A DNA stretch of 64,000 bases, from NCBI GenBank assembly GCA_031253335.1, contig JAIRWF010000027.1, positions 1 through 64,000 on the forward strand, written 5' to 3'. A program made the position numbers and the translations under genes. This stretch comes from Streptococcaceae bacterium. Lineage in GTDB: Bacteria; Bacillota; Bacilli; Lactobacillales; Streptococcaceae. Shown in pieces: positions 35,797 through 46,128 of the stretch. Under the pieces are notes generated by a model. The model did not search any database. It had not been told where the DNA came from and saw nothing but the letters and a program-made list of their open reading frames with translations. Position 1 is the first letter of the stretch. Each line of letters starts with the position of its first letter.

Positions 35797-38616
35797 ATGA
35801 AAGCATTACATACAAAAAATAATTTTAGGACATGGAAATCAGGAAAAAAATGGCTGTTTACTGCAGGATTGGTTTTTACTGCGGTAAGTGTAGGTGCTGT
35901 TTCAAACGGAATAACGACAAGTGCAGATCCCACCCAATCCCCTGATTCTCAATTAGGATCTTTAGCGCAAACTGCAGAAAGTCTATCAAGTACGGCTTAT
36001 ATAGACAGTTCAACTGCTGAATGGATGTCTTCTTTGGAAGCGTCAATTCATCCAGTATCTAATGATATGAGTTCTTCATCTAGCACAGTGGCTGGGTCTG
36101 TATCTGTATCTGTATCATCTTTTTCATCTCATGCGATTGTATATATTGATGATAATACATCTACAGTGTCAATCGCATCGTTAGAGCCTGATTCATCTAC
36201 TCAGAGTGAATCAGCGACATCACTTTCTGATAATAGTAATGTGATTTCAAGTTCTTCAGATTTAACAGAAAAAAGAATTACGGTGAATGCTAATTCTTTA
36301 GGGGTCTATCATTTAAGTACCAATACCTCTGATGGTACTATTTCTGAGGTTGTTGATAATTCAACTGGGAGTAGCGTCTCATTGACTCAATATTCAGCAG
36401 TTGATAATGGAGCAGGGACTTACACTGAAGAAGGTGCAAATTATGCGCTTCCAGTCGGCGACTATACAATATATTCAGCCAGCAACACACATTATCGACT
36501 CACAGTACTACCTTTTGTTACGATTGAAGATGAGGGAAATCAATCATCTACACAGAGTGAATCAGCGACATCAGACTCAGCAAGCTCCTCAACAAATATA
36601 GTAATCGTTCCCTCGGACGCACCATTAGTCATGTCTCCAGGAGTAGTAGTGTCAACAACATCATCATCAAGCACTACGTCTGCAGGTTCCTCAGCAACAG
36701 TTAATCAGACATATGTTGAAACAAATCCAGGATCGGATACTTATGCTTATTACCCACCTTACTCATCGCCTGGCTTTACAGTTCAAGGACAGACAGCGAC
36801 AACAGTTTATCAACATAATATGTATGAAAGTACTACGGGATTTCCAGTATATTATCTCAAAGCAGGCACTTATACAGTGAATGATGCGTCTGGAAATCCA
36901 TCAGAAGTTCTCGTGGTTTCAAGCCCTATTTGGGGAGATGCTACCACACCCCCTACAATTACTGTTACAGCGGATACTCTTAATGGGGGACAACAAATTT
37001 ACAATTACGCGCCTGACGAAGGGGTAACGTCAGTTATTAATAATGCAAGTGGAGATTCTGTTTCACTCCATTTCGTGACTGACGCAGACTCATCTACTTA
37101 TTACTTCTTATCACCTGGGACCTATACTGTGACTTCTGATCAAGGAACGATGCAGCTTAACGTCATCGAACCAGACTCAGTGCCACTTACTGATGCAGAA
37201 CCAAGCCTTGACTCCTTTACTGCACTTTCTAGTACTGCGTCATCCGTCCTAGATGAGATTAACAAAGATTTAGCTCTTGCAAATTCTGCAGATACATCGG
37301 CCACTGCAAATAACAGTCCTTTCTTAAACTACATTTCAAACTATCCAACAGATATCTCTGGTTTATTGACTTCGGCAACCAGTTTGCAAGCTGAGATAAG
37401 TAGTTTGACCGTAGCCGCAGCGAAAAGTATCAATAGCGCCTATGCGGCAGGTGATAGTGCAGCTGCACAGTCCTATTTTGCGGATGCTTTCTCTGCGGTG
37501 AGCTCAGTAGCCGCTTATCAGTCTGGCTTTGGCACTTTGGCAGATATTTATGCCTCACTCGCGACGAGTCTCGTAGCCTACCAGCTTCCAACGATTACCG
37601 TCAAAGACGCGACTTACACGTCTTACGCAGATGGTCTGTCCCAAGCAGTCATTCCAGCTGGTACTGCTTGGCAATTTGCCAATACCTTTGTCTCAGCAAC
37701 AGATGAGTATGGCAGCGCAATCCCTCAAGATCAAGTCTCAGAAAGTGACAATATCGGTTGGCTTACTCCCGGCACTTACGAAGTGACTTATACCATTCCA
37801 GGCCTCTCAGCAAATCTAAATGATGCTGTCAATAGTTATGCTGTCCGGTCGGATGGTTCGATCGTTGAAACAGCTATAGGCGGCGCATTTCAATCGTCCC
37901 CAGTGACGGCAACAGCAAAAGTTACCGTTGTGATTGATGATATAACAAGTACATCGACGAGTACGGATAACTCTCAAAGTACGAACACTTCTGAAAGCAC
38001 AGGAAATTCTCAAAGTGCAGAGAATTCTGAGAGTACTAGTAACTCCCAGAGTACAAATAGTTCAGAAAGTACTGGAAACTCTCAGAGTCTTACAAACTCA
38101 GACAGTACAGATAACGCTATTACATCAGATAGCACTACGCCGTCGGATAACCTGACAACTTCTAACAGCACAGCTCCCGCAACTAGTCAGTCTGATAGTC
38201 AATCTATTTACCAGATTGCCTCGGAGACACCAGCAAAAGATCCAAATCAAGACCGGATGGACTCACTCCTAGCCAGTCTCATCCACCAATCTGTCGGTTT
38301 TATCCCAGCTGGCACACAATCAGACGCAGATGCCAAATTGGCAGCTCTCGTGAGAGGACTCTCTCAAGGAAGCGGTTATACACCAGTATTATCCCCTTCT
38401 GACGCAGATGCCCTCCTTGTAAAACTTGCAGCCGGTGTAGGAAAGACACTTAACTTACAAGGAAACATTTCTCTATCAGCTAGCACCCCTGCTCAGGAGA
38501 CTTCTGATACAGTCTTTACAAAGTCTGTCACAGATCCTCATGATGCGATTCTCGCACAACTCGCAGCCCAGACACAGGCACAAGTTCGCTCTGTTCTACT
38601 TGGCCTCCCAGATTGA
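35797..38616 (+). CDS. Serine-rich secreted/surface protein with KxYKxGKxW-type signal
   Basis: 939 residues. The N-terminus (FRTWKSGKKWLFTAGLVFTAV) matches the KxYKxGKxW signal class, known for adhesins and often exported by the accessory SecA2 route. The body is very rich in Ser and Thr. Two similar beta-type units are visible at about residues 165-235 and 390-460 (each with DGT/DEG, SGSSVSL or SGDSVSLH, and GDYT or GTYTV). Around 720-770 there are about eight hexad repeats (NSQSTx, xSEST). The C-terminus repeats SDADAxLxxL twice and has no LPXTG anchor. The first half is AT-rich and the last third is not, so the gene looks mosaic. The ribosome site is GGAAAGG. Confidence 0.8.
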   Translation: MKALHTKNNFRTWKSGKKWLFTAGLVFTAVSVGAVSNGITTSADPTQSPDSQLGSLAQTAESLSSTAYIDSSTAEWMSSLEASIHPVSNDMSSSSSTVAGSVSVSVSSFSSHAIVYIDDNTSTVSIASLEPDSSTQSESATSLSDNSNVISSSSDLTEKRITVNANSLGVYHLSTNTSDGTISEVVDNSTGSSVSLTQYSAVDNGAGTYTEEGANYALPVGDYTIYSASNTHYRLTVLPFVTIEDEGNQSSTQSESATSDSASSSTNIVIVPSDAPLVMSPGVVVSTTSSSSTTSAGSSATVNQTYVETNPGSDTYAYYPPYSSPGFTVQGQTATTVYQHNMYESTTGFPVYYLKAGTYTVNDASGNPSEVLVVSSPIWGDATTPPTITVTADTLNGGQQIYNYAPDEGVTSVINNASGDSVSLHFVTDADSSTYYFLSPGTYTVTSDQGTMQLNVIEPDSVPLTDAEPSLDSFTALSSTASSVLDEINKDLALANSADTSATANNSPFLNYISNYPTDISGLLTSATSLQAEISSLTVAAAKSINSAYAAGDSAAAQSYFADAFSAVSSVAAYQSGFGTLADIYASLATSLVAYQLPTITVKDATYTSYADGLSQAVIPAGTAWQFANTFVSATDEYGSAIPQDQVSESDNIGWLTPGTYEVTYTIPGLSANLNDAVNSYAVRSDGSIVETAIGGAFQSSPVTATAKVTVVIDDITSTSTSTDNSQSTNTSESTGNSQSAENSESTSNSQSTNSSESTGNSQSLTNSDSTDNAITSDSTTPSDNLTTSNSTAPATSQSDSQSIYQIASETPAKDPNQDRMDSLLASLIHQSVGFIPAGTQSDADAKLAALVRGLSQGSGYTPVLSPSDADALLVKLAAGVGKTLNLQGNISLSASTPAQETSDTVFTKSVTDPHDAILAQLAAQTQAQVRSVLLGLPD

Positions 38617-38622
38617 CGCCTT

Positions 38623-38650
38623 AGCCCATCTTAGATGGGCTTTTATTTTT
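38623..38650 (+). terminator. Terminator of the surface-protein gene
   Basis: AGCCCATC-TTA-GATGGGCT followed by TTTATTTTT. Confidence 0.9.
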
Positions 38651-38692
38651 CTGCGAGATTTCTATGCTTACTTTTGTGCTATAATTTCCCCA

Positions 38693-39400
38693 ATGAACGC
38701 AGACCTTTCATTCCGCGCAGGTATCCATGACACGCTCCCGACTGTTTTTGGCTATATCGGCATTGGCATCGCCTTTGGCATTGTCGCACACGCCTCAAAC
38801 CTTGTTCTCTGGGCGATTTTCATGCTGAGCTCGGTCGTATTCGCGGGGTCTGCCCAGTTTATCATGGTCGCCATGCTGGCAAGTAAAAGCCCCGCTCTTT
38901 CCATCATTCTCGCCGTTTTTCTGGTAAATTCCCGCATGATTCTCATGGCGATGACGTCGGCCGGCTATTTCAAAGAAGAATCCATTTGGCGCAACATCTG
39001 GATTGGCACGCTTTTGACCGACGAGTCTTTTGCCCTTGGCATGAATAAACGCAATCTGACGGGTGGACAGCTCAGTTTCTCGTGGTTTTCTGCGTCGAAC
39101 ACACTGGCTTATCTTGTCTGGAACGTCTCAACCTTGATTGGCGCACTGGCGGGCTCCCTCATCACGAATCCCTACCAGCTAGGCCTTGGTTTTGCGATGA
39201 CTGCGATGTTCATTGGTCTTCTTTTTGGGCAAATGGCTGCTGACAAGTCTATGACGTTGAAACTCCAAGGCACAATGGTTGTGCTCACGCTTGCACTCTA
39301 CATCCTGGGTCTGATAGTCATTCCTGCAAATTTTCTGGTACTTGCTGTGACCCTCATGGCTTGCGCGATTGGACTGGGGGTCAAGCATGGCTTCCACTAA
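38693..39400 (+). CDS. azlC: Branched-chain amino acid exporter, large subunit
   Basis: 235-residue AzlC protein, the large partner of a two-component exporter for branched-chain amino acids and analogues. It has about seven hydrophobic segments and the family segment GYIGIGIAFGIVA near the start, followed by FAGSAQFIMVAML and LLTDESFAL. The start at 38693 was chosen over upstream codons because an extended -10 (TGCTATAAT, 38680-38685) lies seven bases before it, giving a likely leaderless mRNA; an earlier start would precede the promoter. It overlaps azlD by 14 bases. Confidence 0.93.
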   Translation: MNADLSFRAGIHDTLPTVFGYIGIGIAFGIVAHASNLVLWAIFMLSSVVFAGSAQFIMVAMLASKSPALSIILAVFLVNSRMILMAMTSAGYFKEESIWRNIWIGTLLTDESFALGMNKRNLTGGQLSFSWFSASNTLAYLVWNVSTLIGALAGSLITNPYQLGLGFAMTAMFIGLLFGQMAADKSMTLKLQGTMVVLTLALYILGLIVIPANFLVLAVTLMACAIGLGVKHGFH

Positions 39401-39713
39401 AATCTTGCTTTTGACAATCCTTGGCAGCGCCCTCGTGACCTGGCTTTCGCGTATACTTCCTTTTGTATTACTTAAGAAAATGGCACTCCCACAGTGGCTA
39501 GTGGATTTTCTTAGCTTTGTACCTATCGTTATCATGAGCGCACTTTGGTTCTCCGCTTGTTTTACGCAACACCTTGGGCATCTCCCGTCCGTGAATTGGC
39601 CCAATCTCGCAGCTAGTCTTCCTACCGCCCTTGCAGCTATTCTAAGCAAGAATCTCTTTATGGTTGTGATTGTGGGCGTACTTTCTCTAGCCTTGATACA
39701 ACTGGTTTTCTAG
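39387..39713 (+). CDS. azlD: Branched-chain amino acid exporter, small subunit
   Basis: 108-residue AzlD protein with four membrane segments. It starts inside azlC (ATGGCTTCC), so the two are translationally coupled. The family features LVTWLSRILPFVLLKK and PVNWPNL-like (PSVNWPNLAASL) segments are clear. It forms the export pair with AzlC. No terminator is visible before the clpE promoter 15 bases downstream, but that promoter is strong and stress-regulated. Confidence 0.92.
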   Translation: MASTKILLLTILGSALVTWLSRILPFVLLKKMALPQWLVDFLSFVPIVIMSALWFSACFTQHLGHLPSVNWPNLAASLPTALAAILSKNLFMVVIVGVLSLALIQLVF

Positions 39714-39727
39714 CCGAGTTTTCTTTC

Positions 39728-39785
39728 TTGACATCTAAAATAAAATGCGTTATAATAAAAACATCAAAGGTCAAATTTGGTCAAA
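39728..39785 (+). promoter_or_regulatory. clpE promoter with CtsR operator
   Basis: A consensus promoter (TTGACA 39728-39733, 17 bases, TATAAT 39751-39756) is followed by the perfect CtsR heptad repeat GGTCAAA-TTT-GGTCAAA (39769-39785) around the RNA start. Repression by CtsR and induction by heat or misfolded protein are expected. Confidence 0.92.
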
Positions 39786-39865
39786 CTTTCTCATTGAACT
39801 CTCAGACTTGAGCTTTGATAAAGGGTCATATCCTATAATAGTAACCATAACAGGAGGTAACTACT

Positions 39866-42118
39866 ATGTTTGAAGAAGCAAATAATCGGAGATTGTGCCA
39901 AAACTGCAATCTCAATGAGGCCACAATACATCTCTACACGAATGTCAATGGCCAAAAGAAACAGACAGATCTCTGCCAAAACTGCTACCAGATTATGAAG
40001 TCTGGTGGCCAAGAGGCTTTCTTTAACCTTGAAGGCCAGGAACCTCAGGGTTTTAATCCATTTGAAAATTTCTTTGGTAACTTTGGCGCACCACAGCCAG
40101 ACCAAGTTCAAGGTCCCGCAGCTCAGGCAGGTGGACGAGGCGGACAACCCCCAAAAAAAGACAAAGGTCTTTTGGGTGAGTTTGGGATTAACGTTACGAA
40201 ACAAGCAGAACGCGGAGAGATTGATCCTGTCATCGGGCGAGATGATGAGATTCGCCGTGTGATCGAAATCCTCAACCGCCGTACGAAGAACAACCCCGTC
40301 CTCATTGGAGAACCTGGGGTTGGTAAAACAGCTGTTGTCGAAGGCTTGGCTCAAAAAATCGTCGATGGTGACGTCCCACAAAAACTCTTAAATCGCTCGG
40401 TTATCCGACTGGACGTCGTGAGTCTCGTACAGGGAACAGGGATTCGTGGTCAGTTTGAAGAGCGCATGAAAAAACTCATGGATGAAATCCGTAAACGCAA
40501 GGATGTCATTCTCTTTATTGATGAAATCCATGAGATTGTAGGTGCGGGATCTGCAGGCGATGGCAACATGGATGCCGGCAATATCCTAAAACCTGCTTTG
40601 GCACGTGGCGAACTTCAACTCGTCGGAGCCACAACGCTTAACGAATATCGCATTATTGAAAAAGATGCTGCCCTTGAGCGTCGTATGCAACCTGTCCAAG
40701 TTGATGAACCATCCGTTGAAGAGACAATTACGATTTTAAAGGGGATTCAAAAACGCTACGAAGATTATCACCATGTGAAATACACAGACGATGCCATTGA
40801 AGCAGCAGCTGTCCTTTCAAACCGCTATATCCAAGATCGTTTCATGCCAGATAAGGCCATTGATTTGCTTGATGAAGCAGGCTCCAAGAAAAACTTAACC
40901 CTGAAGTTTGTTGATAGTGAAGCCGTCAAAGAACGTCTTCAAAAAGCAGAAGCTGAGAAGAACGAAGCTCTGCAGAATGAAGACTATGAAAAAGCAGCTA
41001 ATTTGCGCGACCAGATTGACAAACTCAAAGAGTTACAAACACAAGATGTTACGGATGAAGATACGCCAGTCATTGATGAAAAGACGATTGAGGCGATTGT
41101 TGAGCAAAAGACGAATATCCCAGTTGGCGACCTCAAAGAAAAAGAACAAACACAACTTATCAACCTTGCCAATGACTTGAAAGCTAATGTCATCGGTCAA
41201 GATGAGGCGATTGAGAAGATTTCTAAAGCCGTCCGTCGCTCGCGCGTTGGCTTGGGCAAACCAAATCGTCCAATTGGTAGTTTCCTCTTTGTGGGGCCTA
41301 CGGGCGTTGGGAAAACAGAACTTGCCAAGCAACTTTCTAAAGAACTCTTCGGCTCAGAAGATAGTATGATTCGCTTTGACATGAGTGAGTACATGGAGAA
41401 ACACAGCGTGGCAAAGCTTGTTGGTGCTCCTCCAGGATATGTCGGCTACGATGAAGCGGGTCAGTTGACCGAAAAAGTCCGTCGCAATCCGTATTCTGTC
41501 ATTCTTTTGGATGAGGTTGAAAAAGCCCATCCAGACGTCATGCACATGTTCTTACAAATCTTGGATGATGGTCGCTTGACAGATAGCCAGGGGCGCACGG
41601 TATCCTTCAAAGATACGCTCATTATTATGACGAGTAATGCGGGTACTGGTAAGTCTGAAGCCAACGTAGGCTTTGGTGCGGCGCATGAAGGCCGTACCAA
41701 TAGCGTCTTAGACCAGCTGGGCGATTTCTTTAGCCCTGAGTTCATGAACCGCTTTGATGCGATTGTCGAGTTCAATGCCTTATCTAAAGAGAACCTCATG
41801 CACATCGTGGATCTGATGCTCGAAGATGTCAATCGTCAGATTGCCAAAAATGAGATTCATTTGGAAGTGACACAGGCTGCAAAAGAAAAACTTGTTGATC
41901 TAGGCTACGATCCGAAGATGGGTGCGCGTCCATTGCGTCGCACGATTCAGGATAATATTGAAGATCCAATCGCCGACTTCTTCATTGAGCACCCTGAAAA
42001 TAAGGAACTTGTAGCAGACGTCATTGAAGATAAGATTGTGATTGTTAATAAAGGCAATGATACGACAGTCGTTGTTGAGGAAGACAAAAAAGAAGAAACT
42101 CCTGAAAAAGCAGAGTAA
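39866..42118 (+). CDS. clpE: ATP-dependent Clp protease ATPase ClpE
   Basis: Hsp100 unfoldase that works with ClpP and helps reactivate CtsR after heat stress. It has 750 residues. An N-terminal zinc finger with two Cys pairs (CQNCN at residue 11 and CQNCY at 37) is the mark of ClpE. A Gly/Gln-rich linker follows. Two AAA+ modules carry Walker [12 protein letters not shown] and [11 protein letters not shown], with a UVR-like coiled-coil segment (about 360-400) between them. The ribosome site ACAGGAGG precedes the ATG. The leader is long and holds the CtsR box. Confidence 0.97.
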   Translation: MFEEANNRRLCQNCNLNEATIHLYTNVNGQKKQTDLCQNCYQIMKSGGQEAFFNLEGQEPQGFNPFENFFGNFGAPQPDQVQGPAAQAGGRGGQPPKKDKGLLGEFGINVTKQAERGEIDPVIGRDDEIRRVIEILNRRTKNNPVLIGEPGVGKTAVVEGLAQKIVDGDVPQKLLNRSVIRLDVVSLVQGTGIRGQFEERMKKLMDEIRKRKDVILFIDEIHEIVGAGSAGDGNMDAGNILKPALARGELQLVGATTLNEYRIIEKDAALERRMQPVQVDEPSVEETITILKGIQKRYEDYHHVKYTDDAIEAAAVLSNRYIQDRFMPDKAIDLLDEAGSKKNLTLKFVDSEAVKERLQKAEAEKNEALQNEDYEKAANLRDQIDKLKELQTQDVTDEDTPVIDEKTIEAIVEQKTNIPVGDLKEKEQTQLINLANDLKANVIGQDEAIEKISKAVRRSRVGLGKPNRPIGSFLFVGPTGVGKTELAKQLSKELFGSEDSMIRFDMSEYMEKHSVAKLVGAPPGYVGYDEAGQLTEKVRRNPYSVILLDEVEKAHPDVMHMFLQILDDGRLTDSQGRTVSFKDTLIIMTSNAGTGKSEANVGFGAAHEGRTNSVLDQLGDFFSPEFMNRFDAIVEFNALSKENLMHIVDLMLEDVNRQIAKNEIHLEVTQAAKEKLVDLGYDPKMGARPLRRTIQDNIEDPIADFFIEHPENKELVADVIEDKIVIVNKGNDTTVVVEEDKKEETPEKAE

Positions 42119-42120
42119 AC

Positions 42121-42145
42121 GAAAGCCCTCATACGAGGGCTTTTT
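42121..42145. terminator. Terminator between convergent clpE and rex
   Basis: AAAGCCCTC-ATAC-GAGGGCTTT plus T residues on both strands. Confidence 0.9.
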
Positions 42146-42151
42146 GAGTGC

Positions 42152-42820
42152 TTAATCATTATCGCTTTCAATGCGAATATCGTTGATGGTAAAGAAGATT
42201 AAGGTTTGCAGTTCCTTAGTTAAGTCAATGGACTGGACGTGGATGTGCTCTGGAACTTGTAGAAAAACAGGGGTAAAGTTTAGAATGCCTTTGATACCAG
42301 CCGCGACTAGGACATCTGCGACCTCTTGTGCATGGGGAGTATCGACCGAGAGAATAGCAGTTTCAATGTGATCTTCTTCAAGATGACTTTTGATGTCTGC
42401 AATGTCATAGACTGGAATCCCAGAGTCTGATGTGGTTCCGACGAGTGGATTTGAGGCAACATCGTAGGCTTGCACAATTTGAAGACGATTACGTCGTTGG
42501 AAGGGATAGTGGAGCAAAGCATGCCCAAGATTCCCGACGCCAATAAGTGCAATATAAGTATCAACGTCGTTACCCAAGAGATGCGCAAAGAACTCGCGAA
42601 GAATCTTGGTATCGTAGCCATAACCACGTCGTCCCAATTCACCAAATAGGCTAAAGTCACGTCGTACAGTAGCCGCATCAATGCCAATCGTTTCTGAGAT
42701 TTTTCGGGAGTTGGTGCGGGTCGTATTTTCGTCAAGTAATTGCTTGAACAATCGATAATACTGCGGAAGACGTTTGATGGTTGCCTTGGGCAGATTATTG
42801 TAATCTACTTTTTCTACCAT
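42152..42820 (-). CDS. rex: Redox-sensing transcriptional repressor Rex
   Basis: NADH/NAD+-responsive repressor of fermentation and respiration genes. It has 222 residues: N-terminal winged helix (LPKATIKRLPQYYRLFKQL, then RKISETIGIDAATVRRDFSLFG) and a Rossmann domain with IGVGNLGHALLHY near residue 95. The start at 42820 has AAAGGGG eight bases upstream and fits the usual N-terminus. The promoter is TTGAAA-17-TACAAT. An imperfect Rex-type dyad (TGTGAAATTTTCAACA, 42857-42872) covers its -35, suggesting self-control. Confidence 0.95.
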   Translation of the reverse strand: MVEKVDYNNLPKATIKRLPQYYRLFKQLLDENTTRTNSRKISETIGIDAATVRRDFSLFGELGRRGYGYDTKILREFFAHLLGNDVDTYIALIGVGNLGHALLHYPFQRRNRLQIVQAYDVASNPLVGTTSDSGIPVYDIADIKSHLEEDHIETAILSVDTPHAQEVADVLVAAGIKGILNFTPVFLQVPEHIHVQSIDLTKELQTLIFFTINDIRIESDND

Positions 42821-42908
42821 AAGTCCCCTTTCTTTGTGACTATTGTAACAAAAAAATGTGAAATTTTCAACAAAGCTAGCCCTAGATAGATTATGATAAA
42901 ATAAAAGC

Positions 42909-44798
42909 ATGATACTTTTACAGGGAAATGGCTTGGCAAGGGACTTTAGCGGAGATGTTCTTTTTGAGAATGTGAACTTTGCAATAGCTGACAAGGCTAG
43001 AATTTCGCTTGTTGGACGCAACGGTGCGGGAAAGTCAACACTATTAAAAATAATTGTGGGAGAAGAAGAACCCTCAAAAGGAGAGCTCATCCAGGCGCGT
43101 GATTTAACCCTTTCTTATCTGGCACAAGATACAGGTCTCTCTTCAGAAAAAACTATCTTTGATGAAATGGAGAGTGTCTTTATAGAGTTAAAGAAACTTG
43201 AAAAAGAGCTTGAAAATCTAGCTTTAACACTTGCAGACGGGGGAGAGGAAGCGCTGACTCGTTATGATAACATGCAGGAGTCCTTTCGTACCAAAGGAGG
43301 CTATCAGTATGAAGCGGAAATCAAGTCTGTCTTAAATGGTTTTCAATTTCCTGAAAGCATGTGGCAACAGAACATTTCTGATCTCTCTGGGGGACAAAAG
43401 ACGCGGTTAGCCCTTGCTAAAATGCTACTTGAAAAGCCAAGCCTTTTGGTGTTGGATGAGCCGACAAATCACCTGGATATTGCGACTTTGAGCTGGTTGG
43501 AAGGTTATCTCAAAAGCTATGCTGGGGCACTTCTTATGGTAAGCCATGACCGCTATTTTTTAGACCAGGTGACGACAGAGACGCTTGAACTTGCACAGGG
43601 GAAACTGACTCGTTTTTCTGGGAATTACTCGGCTTATCTTGCGCAAAAGGCTGTGCAGTTGGAAAGTGAAGCGAAAGCTTTTGACAAACAACAAAAAGAA
43701 ATCAATGCGTTAGAAGACTATGTCGCGCGCAATCTAGCCCGTGCTTCGACAACAAAAATGGCACAGTCCAGGCGAAAAAGGCTTGAAAAAATGGAGCGAC
43801 TGGATGCGCCTTCTGGGAAAGAGAAATCTGCACATCTTGTCTTTGAAGCAGAAAAGCGCTCGGGTAATGACGTATTGCTCGTCTCAGAAGCTGCTCTGGG
43901 TTATGACACAGTCTTAGCGGCACCCGTCTCGCTAGATCTCAAGCGAGGAGAGGTTGTTGCCGTGGTAGGTCCAAATGGGGTTGGCAAAACGACTTTTTTG
44001 AAATCGATTTTAGGCGAAATACCTCTGAAGGCGGGAACTGTTAAACTTGGTGCCAATGTGATGGTGGGTTATTATGATCAGGCGCAAGAGGGTCTTGGAC
44101 TTAAAAATACCGTCTTAGATGAGCTGTGGAATGCGCACCGTTTGTTACCCGAGGTAGAAATCCGGACGGTTCTTGGGAATTTTCTCTTTAGTGGGGAAGA
44201 TGTGAAAAAAACGGTTGGGATGCTATCAGGTGGGGAAAAAGCACGCTTGCTATTAGCAAAGCTCTCCATGGCGCATGATAATTTTCTTGTACTGGATGAA
44301 CCGACAAACCATTTGGACATAGACTCGCGGGCAGTACTTGAAAATGCCTTGATTGATTTTGAAGGAACCATTTTGTTTGTCTCACATGACCGCTATTTCA
44401 TCAATCGGGTGGCCACGCAGGTTTTGGAACTCTCAAAAGATGGATGTCGCCTCTATCTTGGAAACTATGATTATTACCTAGAGAAAAAAGCAGAAGAGGC
44501 GCTAGGAGTAGTAAACACTGAAATTGTGAAATCTGAAAAAGTGGATACTCGAGCGGATGACAAAGCGCTGAAAGCTGAGGAAAGGCGTTTGACCAGACGG
44601 ATTGAGGATTTATCGGAAAAATTGGCAGCGATTGATCAGCAAGAGTCTGAGATTACCGCAGAAATGGCGGAAAATCCGAATGATTATGAGCTCTTGGGTG
44701 ATTGGCAACATACGCTTGATCGTCTGGAAAAAGAGAATGCAGCACTTGAGGAGGCGCTTCTTGAAACGATGTCTGCCTTAGAAGACTTGGGACTTTAA
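42909..44798 (+). CDS. ABC-F family ATPase (Uup/YfmR-like)
   Basis: 629-residue soluble protein with two ABC modules and no membrane domain. Walker A GRNGAGKSTLLK near residue 37 and GPNGVGKTTFLK near 355; signatures LSGGQKTRLALA and LSGGEKARLLLA. The ABC-F linker between modules (about 240-300, with ARASTTKMAQSRRKRLEKM) and a C-terminal coiled coil (about 545-625) point to the Uup/YfmR group, which acts on ribosomes or branched DNA. A drug-resistance role is less likely. TAAAAT ends six bases before the ATG with no ribosome site, so it is probably leaderless; its start region faces rex. Confidence 0.92.
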   Translation: MILLQGNGLARDFSGDVLFENVNFAIADKARISLVGRNGAGKSTLLKIIVGEEEPSKGELIQARDLTLSYLAQDTGLSSEKTIFDEMESVFIELKKLEKELENLALTLADGGEEALTRYDNMQESFRTKGGYQYEAEIKSVLNGFQFPESMWQQNISDLSGGQKTRLALAKMLLEKPSLLVLDEPTNHLDIATLSWLEGYLKSYAGALLMVSHDRYFLDQVTTETLELAQGKLTRFSGNYSAYLAQKAVQLESEAKAFDKQQKEINALEDYVARNLARASTTKMAQSRRKRLEKMERLDAPSGKEKSAHLVFEAEKRSGNDVLLVSEAALGYDTVLAAPVSLDLKRGEVVAVVGPNGVGKTTFLKSILGEIPLKAGTVKLGANVMVGYYDQAQEGLGLKNTVLDELWNAHRLLPEVEIRTVLGNFLFSGEDVKKTVGMLSGGEKARLLLAKLSMAHDNFLVLDEPTNHLDIDSRAVLENALIDFEGTILFVSHDRYFINRVATQVLELSKDGCRLYLGNYDYYLEKKAEEALGVVNTEIVKSEKVDTRADDKALKAEERRLTRRIEDLSEKLAAIDQQESEITAEMAENPNDYELLGDWQHTLDRLEKENAALEEALLETMSALEDLGL

Positions 44799-44834
44799 GC
44801 TGAATTGCCTGAAGCATTGTGGTAAAATAGAGAA

Positions 44835-45500
44835 ATGAACTTTCAAGAAGAATATAAGAATCGGCCTTTGGTATTACCCCAGGCAATGTTGATGCATTTT
44901 GCAGCTGTTTTTGAAACGGCAGATGCGTTTTTGATGTGGACTTTTTGCTATAGTAATCCACAGATTGCACCATCTGAGATTGCAGAGAGCGTGGGGATGA
45001 CAGTTGCTGAGGTAAACGGTGCGATCAGTCGTCTGACGGCTCAGGGCTTACTGAAAATCGAACTTTTCGGGAATGAAATGAGCTATGATGCAAGCCCTGC
45101 CTTTGCAAAGTTAGATCAGTTATTAGAAAATGACGATGTAGAAAATACCGAAATCATGAGTAAGGTATCTGGAGGTGCTTTACAAGCGCTTGTAGCAGAC
45201 TTTGAGGCTGAAATGGGAATGATGTCGCCCATTCAGATGGAGGAAATCCGCTCGTGGCTTGAAAAAGATAAGTATGATGCAGCCTTGATTCGCGAAGCCT
45301 TACGTGAAGCAGTGTTAAACCGTAAGGTGAATCTCAATTATATTCGTGCGATTTTAAGGAATTGGGCGCAAGACGGTGTGAAAACAGCTGCAGATGTGGC
45401 AGATAAGCGTCTGGAGCGTGAGGAGGCGATGGCGCCAAGTGAAACGGGTGAGAGTTTCTTTATTCCTATAGATGGGCCGTGGAATGCTGAGCAAAAGTAA
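44835..45500 (+). CDS. dnaD: DnaD-domain replication initiation protein
   Basis: 221-residue primosome protein that helps load the replicative helicase. It has an N-terminal winged-helix-like region (PSEIAESVGMTVAEVNGAISRLTAQGL) and a C-terminal DnaD domain (about 120-190, FEAEMGMMSPIQMEEIRSWL to LNYIRAILRNWAQDGV) with its conserved YIRxILxxW motif. TAAAAT (44823-44828) ends six bases before the ATG without a ribosome site. It overlaps nth, and the order dnaD-nth is common in Firmicutes. Confidence 0.94.
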   Translation: MNFQEEYKNRPLVLPQAMLMHFAAVFETADAFLMWTFCYSNPQIAPSEIAESVGMTVAEVNGAISRLTAQGLLKIELFGNEMSYDASPAFAKLDQLLENDDVENTEIMSKVSGGALQALVADFEAEMGMMSPIQMEEIRSWLEKDKYDAALIREALREAVLNRKVNLNYIRAILRNWAQDGVKTAADVADKRLEREEAMAPSETGESFFIPIDGPWNAEQK

Positions 45501-46128
45501 ATTTTTAGAGGCGCTCGATTTAATCGCAGCTCTCTTTCCAGATGCGCATGGGGAGCTGAATTGGGATACGCCTTTTCATTTGCTAGTGGCGGTGTCTCTT
45601 TCTGCACAGACGACGGATGTCGGGGTGAATAAAGCGACGCCTGCTTTATTTGCACGCTATCCTGAGCCTGAGGACTTGGCACAAGCGGATTTAACGGAAG
45701 TAGAGAGTTATATCAAAACGATTGGTCTTTATAAAACAAAGGCGAAGCACATTGTTGCAGCTAGCCAGATGCTTGTGGCGCGCTATGGTGGAGAAGTACC
45801 ACAAGATAAGGGAGAGCTTGTGAAGCTTCCTGGTGTGGGAGTTAAAACCGCAAATGTCGTGGCAGCAGAAGCTTTTGGAGTGCCTGGGATTGCGGTGGAT
45901 ACCCATGTCGATCGAGTGACAAAGCGCTTGGGTCTTGTCGCTTGGAATAAGACCGTGGGAGATGTGGAAGCAAAACTCATGCGAACGATTCCAAAAAATC
46001 GTTGGATTAAAGCTCATCACCAGCTCATTTTTTTTGGGCGCTATCATTGTACGGCGAAAAAGCCGAAATGTGCGGATTGTCCAGTCTTTGACATCTGCCA
46101 ATGGGATGGGAAATATGAAGCTGTCTAA
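45484..46128 (+). CDS. nth: Endonuclease III
   Basis: DNA glycosylase/AP lyase for oxidised pyrimidines, about 214 residues. It has the helix-hairpin-helix KLPGVGVKTANVV, the catalytic Asp in AVDTHVDRVTKRLGL, and the iron-sulphur cluster Cys set near the C-terminus (CTAKKPKCADCPVFDIC, spacing C-x6-C-x2-C-x5-C). It overlaps the end of dnaD. I prefer ATG 45484 (MLSKSKFLEAL); an in-frame ATG at 45472 would add four residues. Neither has a strong ribosome site, so coupling to dnaD is likely. Confidence 0.95.
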   Translation: MLSKSKFLEALDLIAALFPDAHGELNWDTPFHLLVAVSLSAQTTDVGVNKATPALFARYPEPEDLAQADLTEVESYIKTIGLYKTKAKHIVAASQMLVARYGGEVPQDKGELVKLPGVGVKTANVVAAEAFGVPGIAVDTHVDRVTKRLGLVAWNKTVGDVEAKLMRTIPKNRWIKAHHQLIFFGRYHCTAKKPKCADCPVFDICQWDGKYEAV

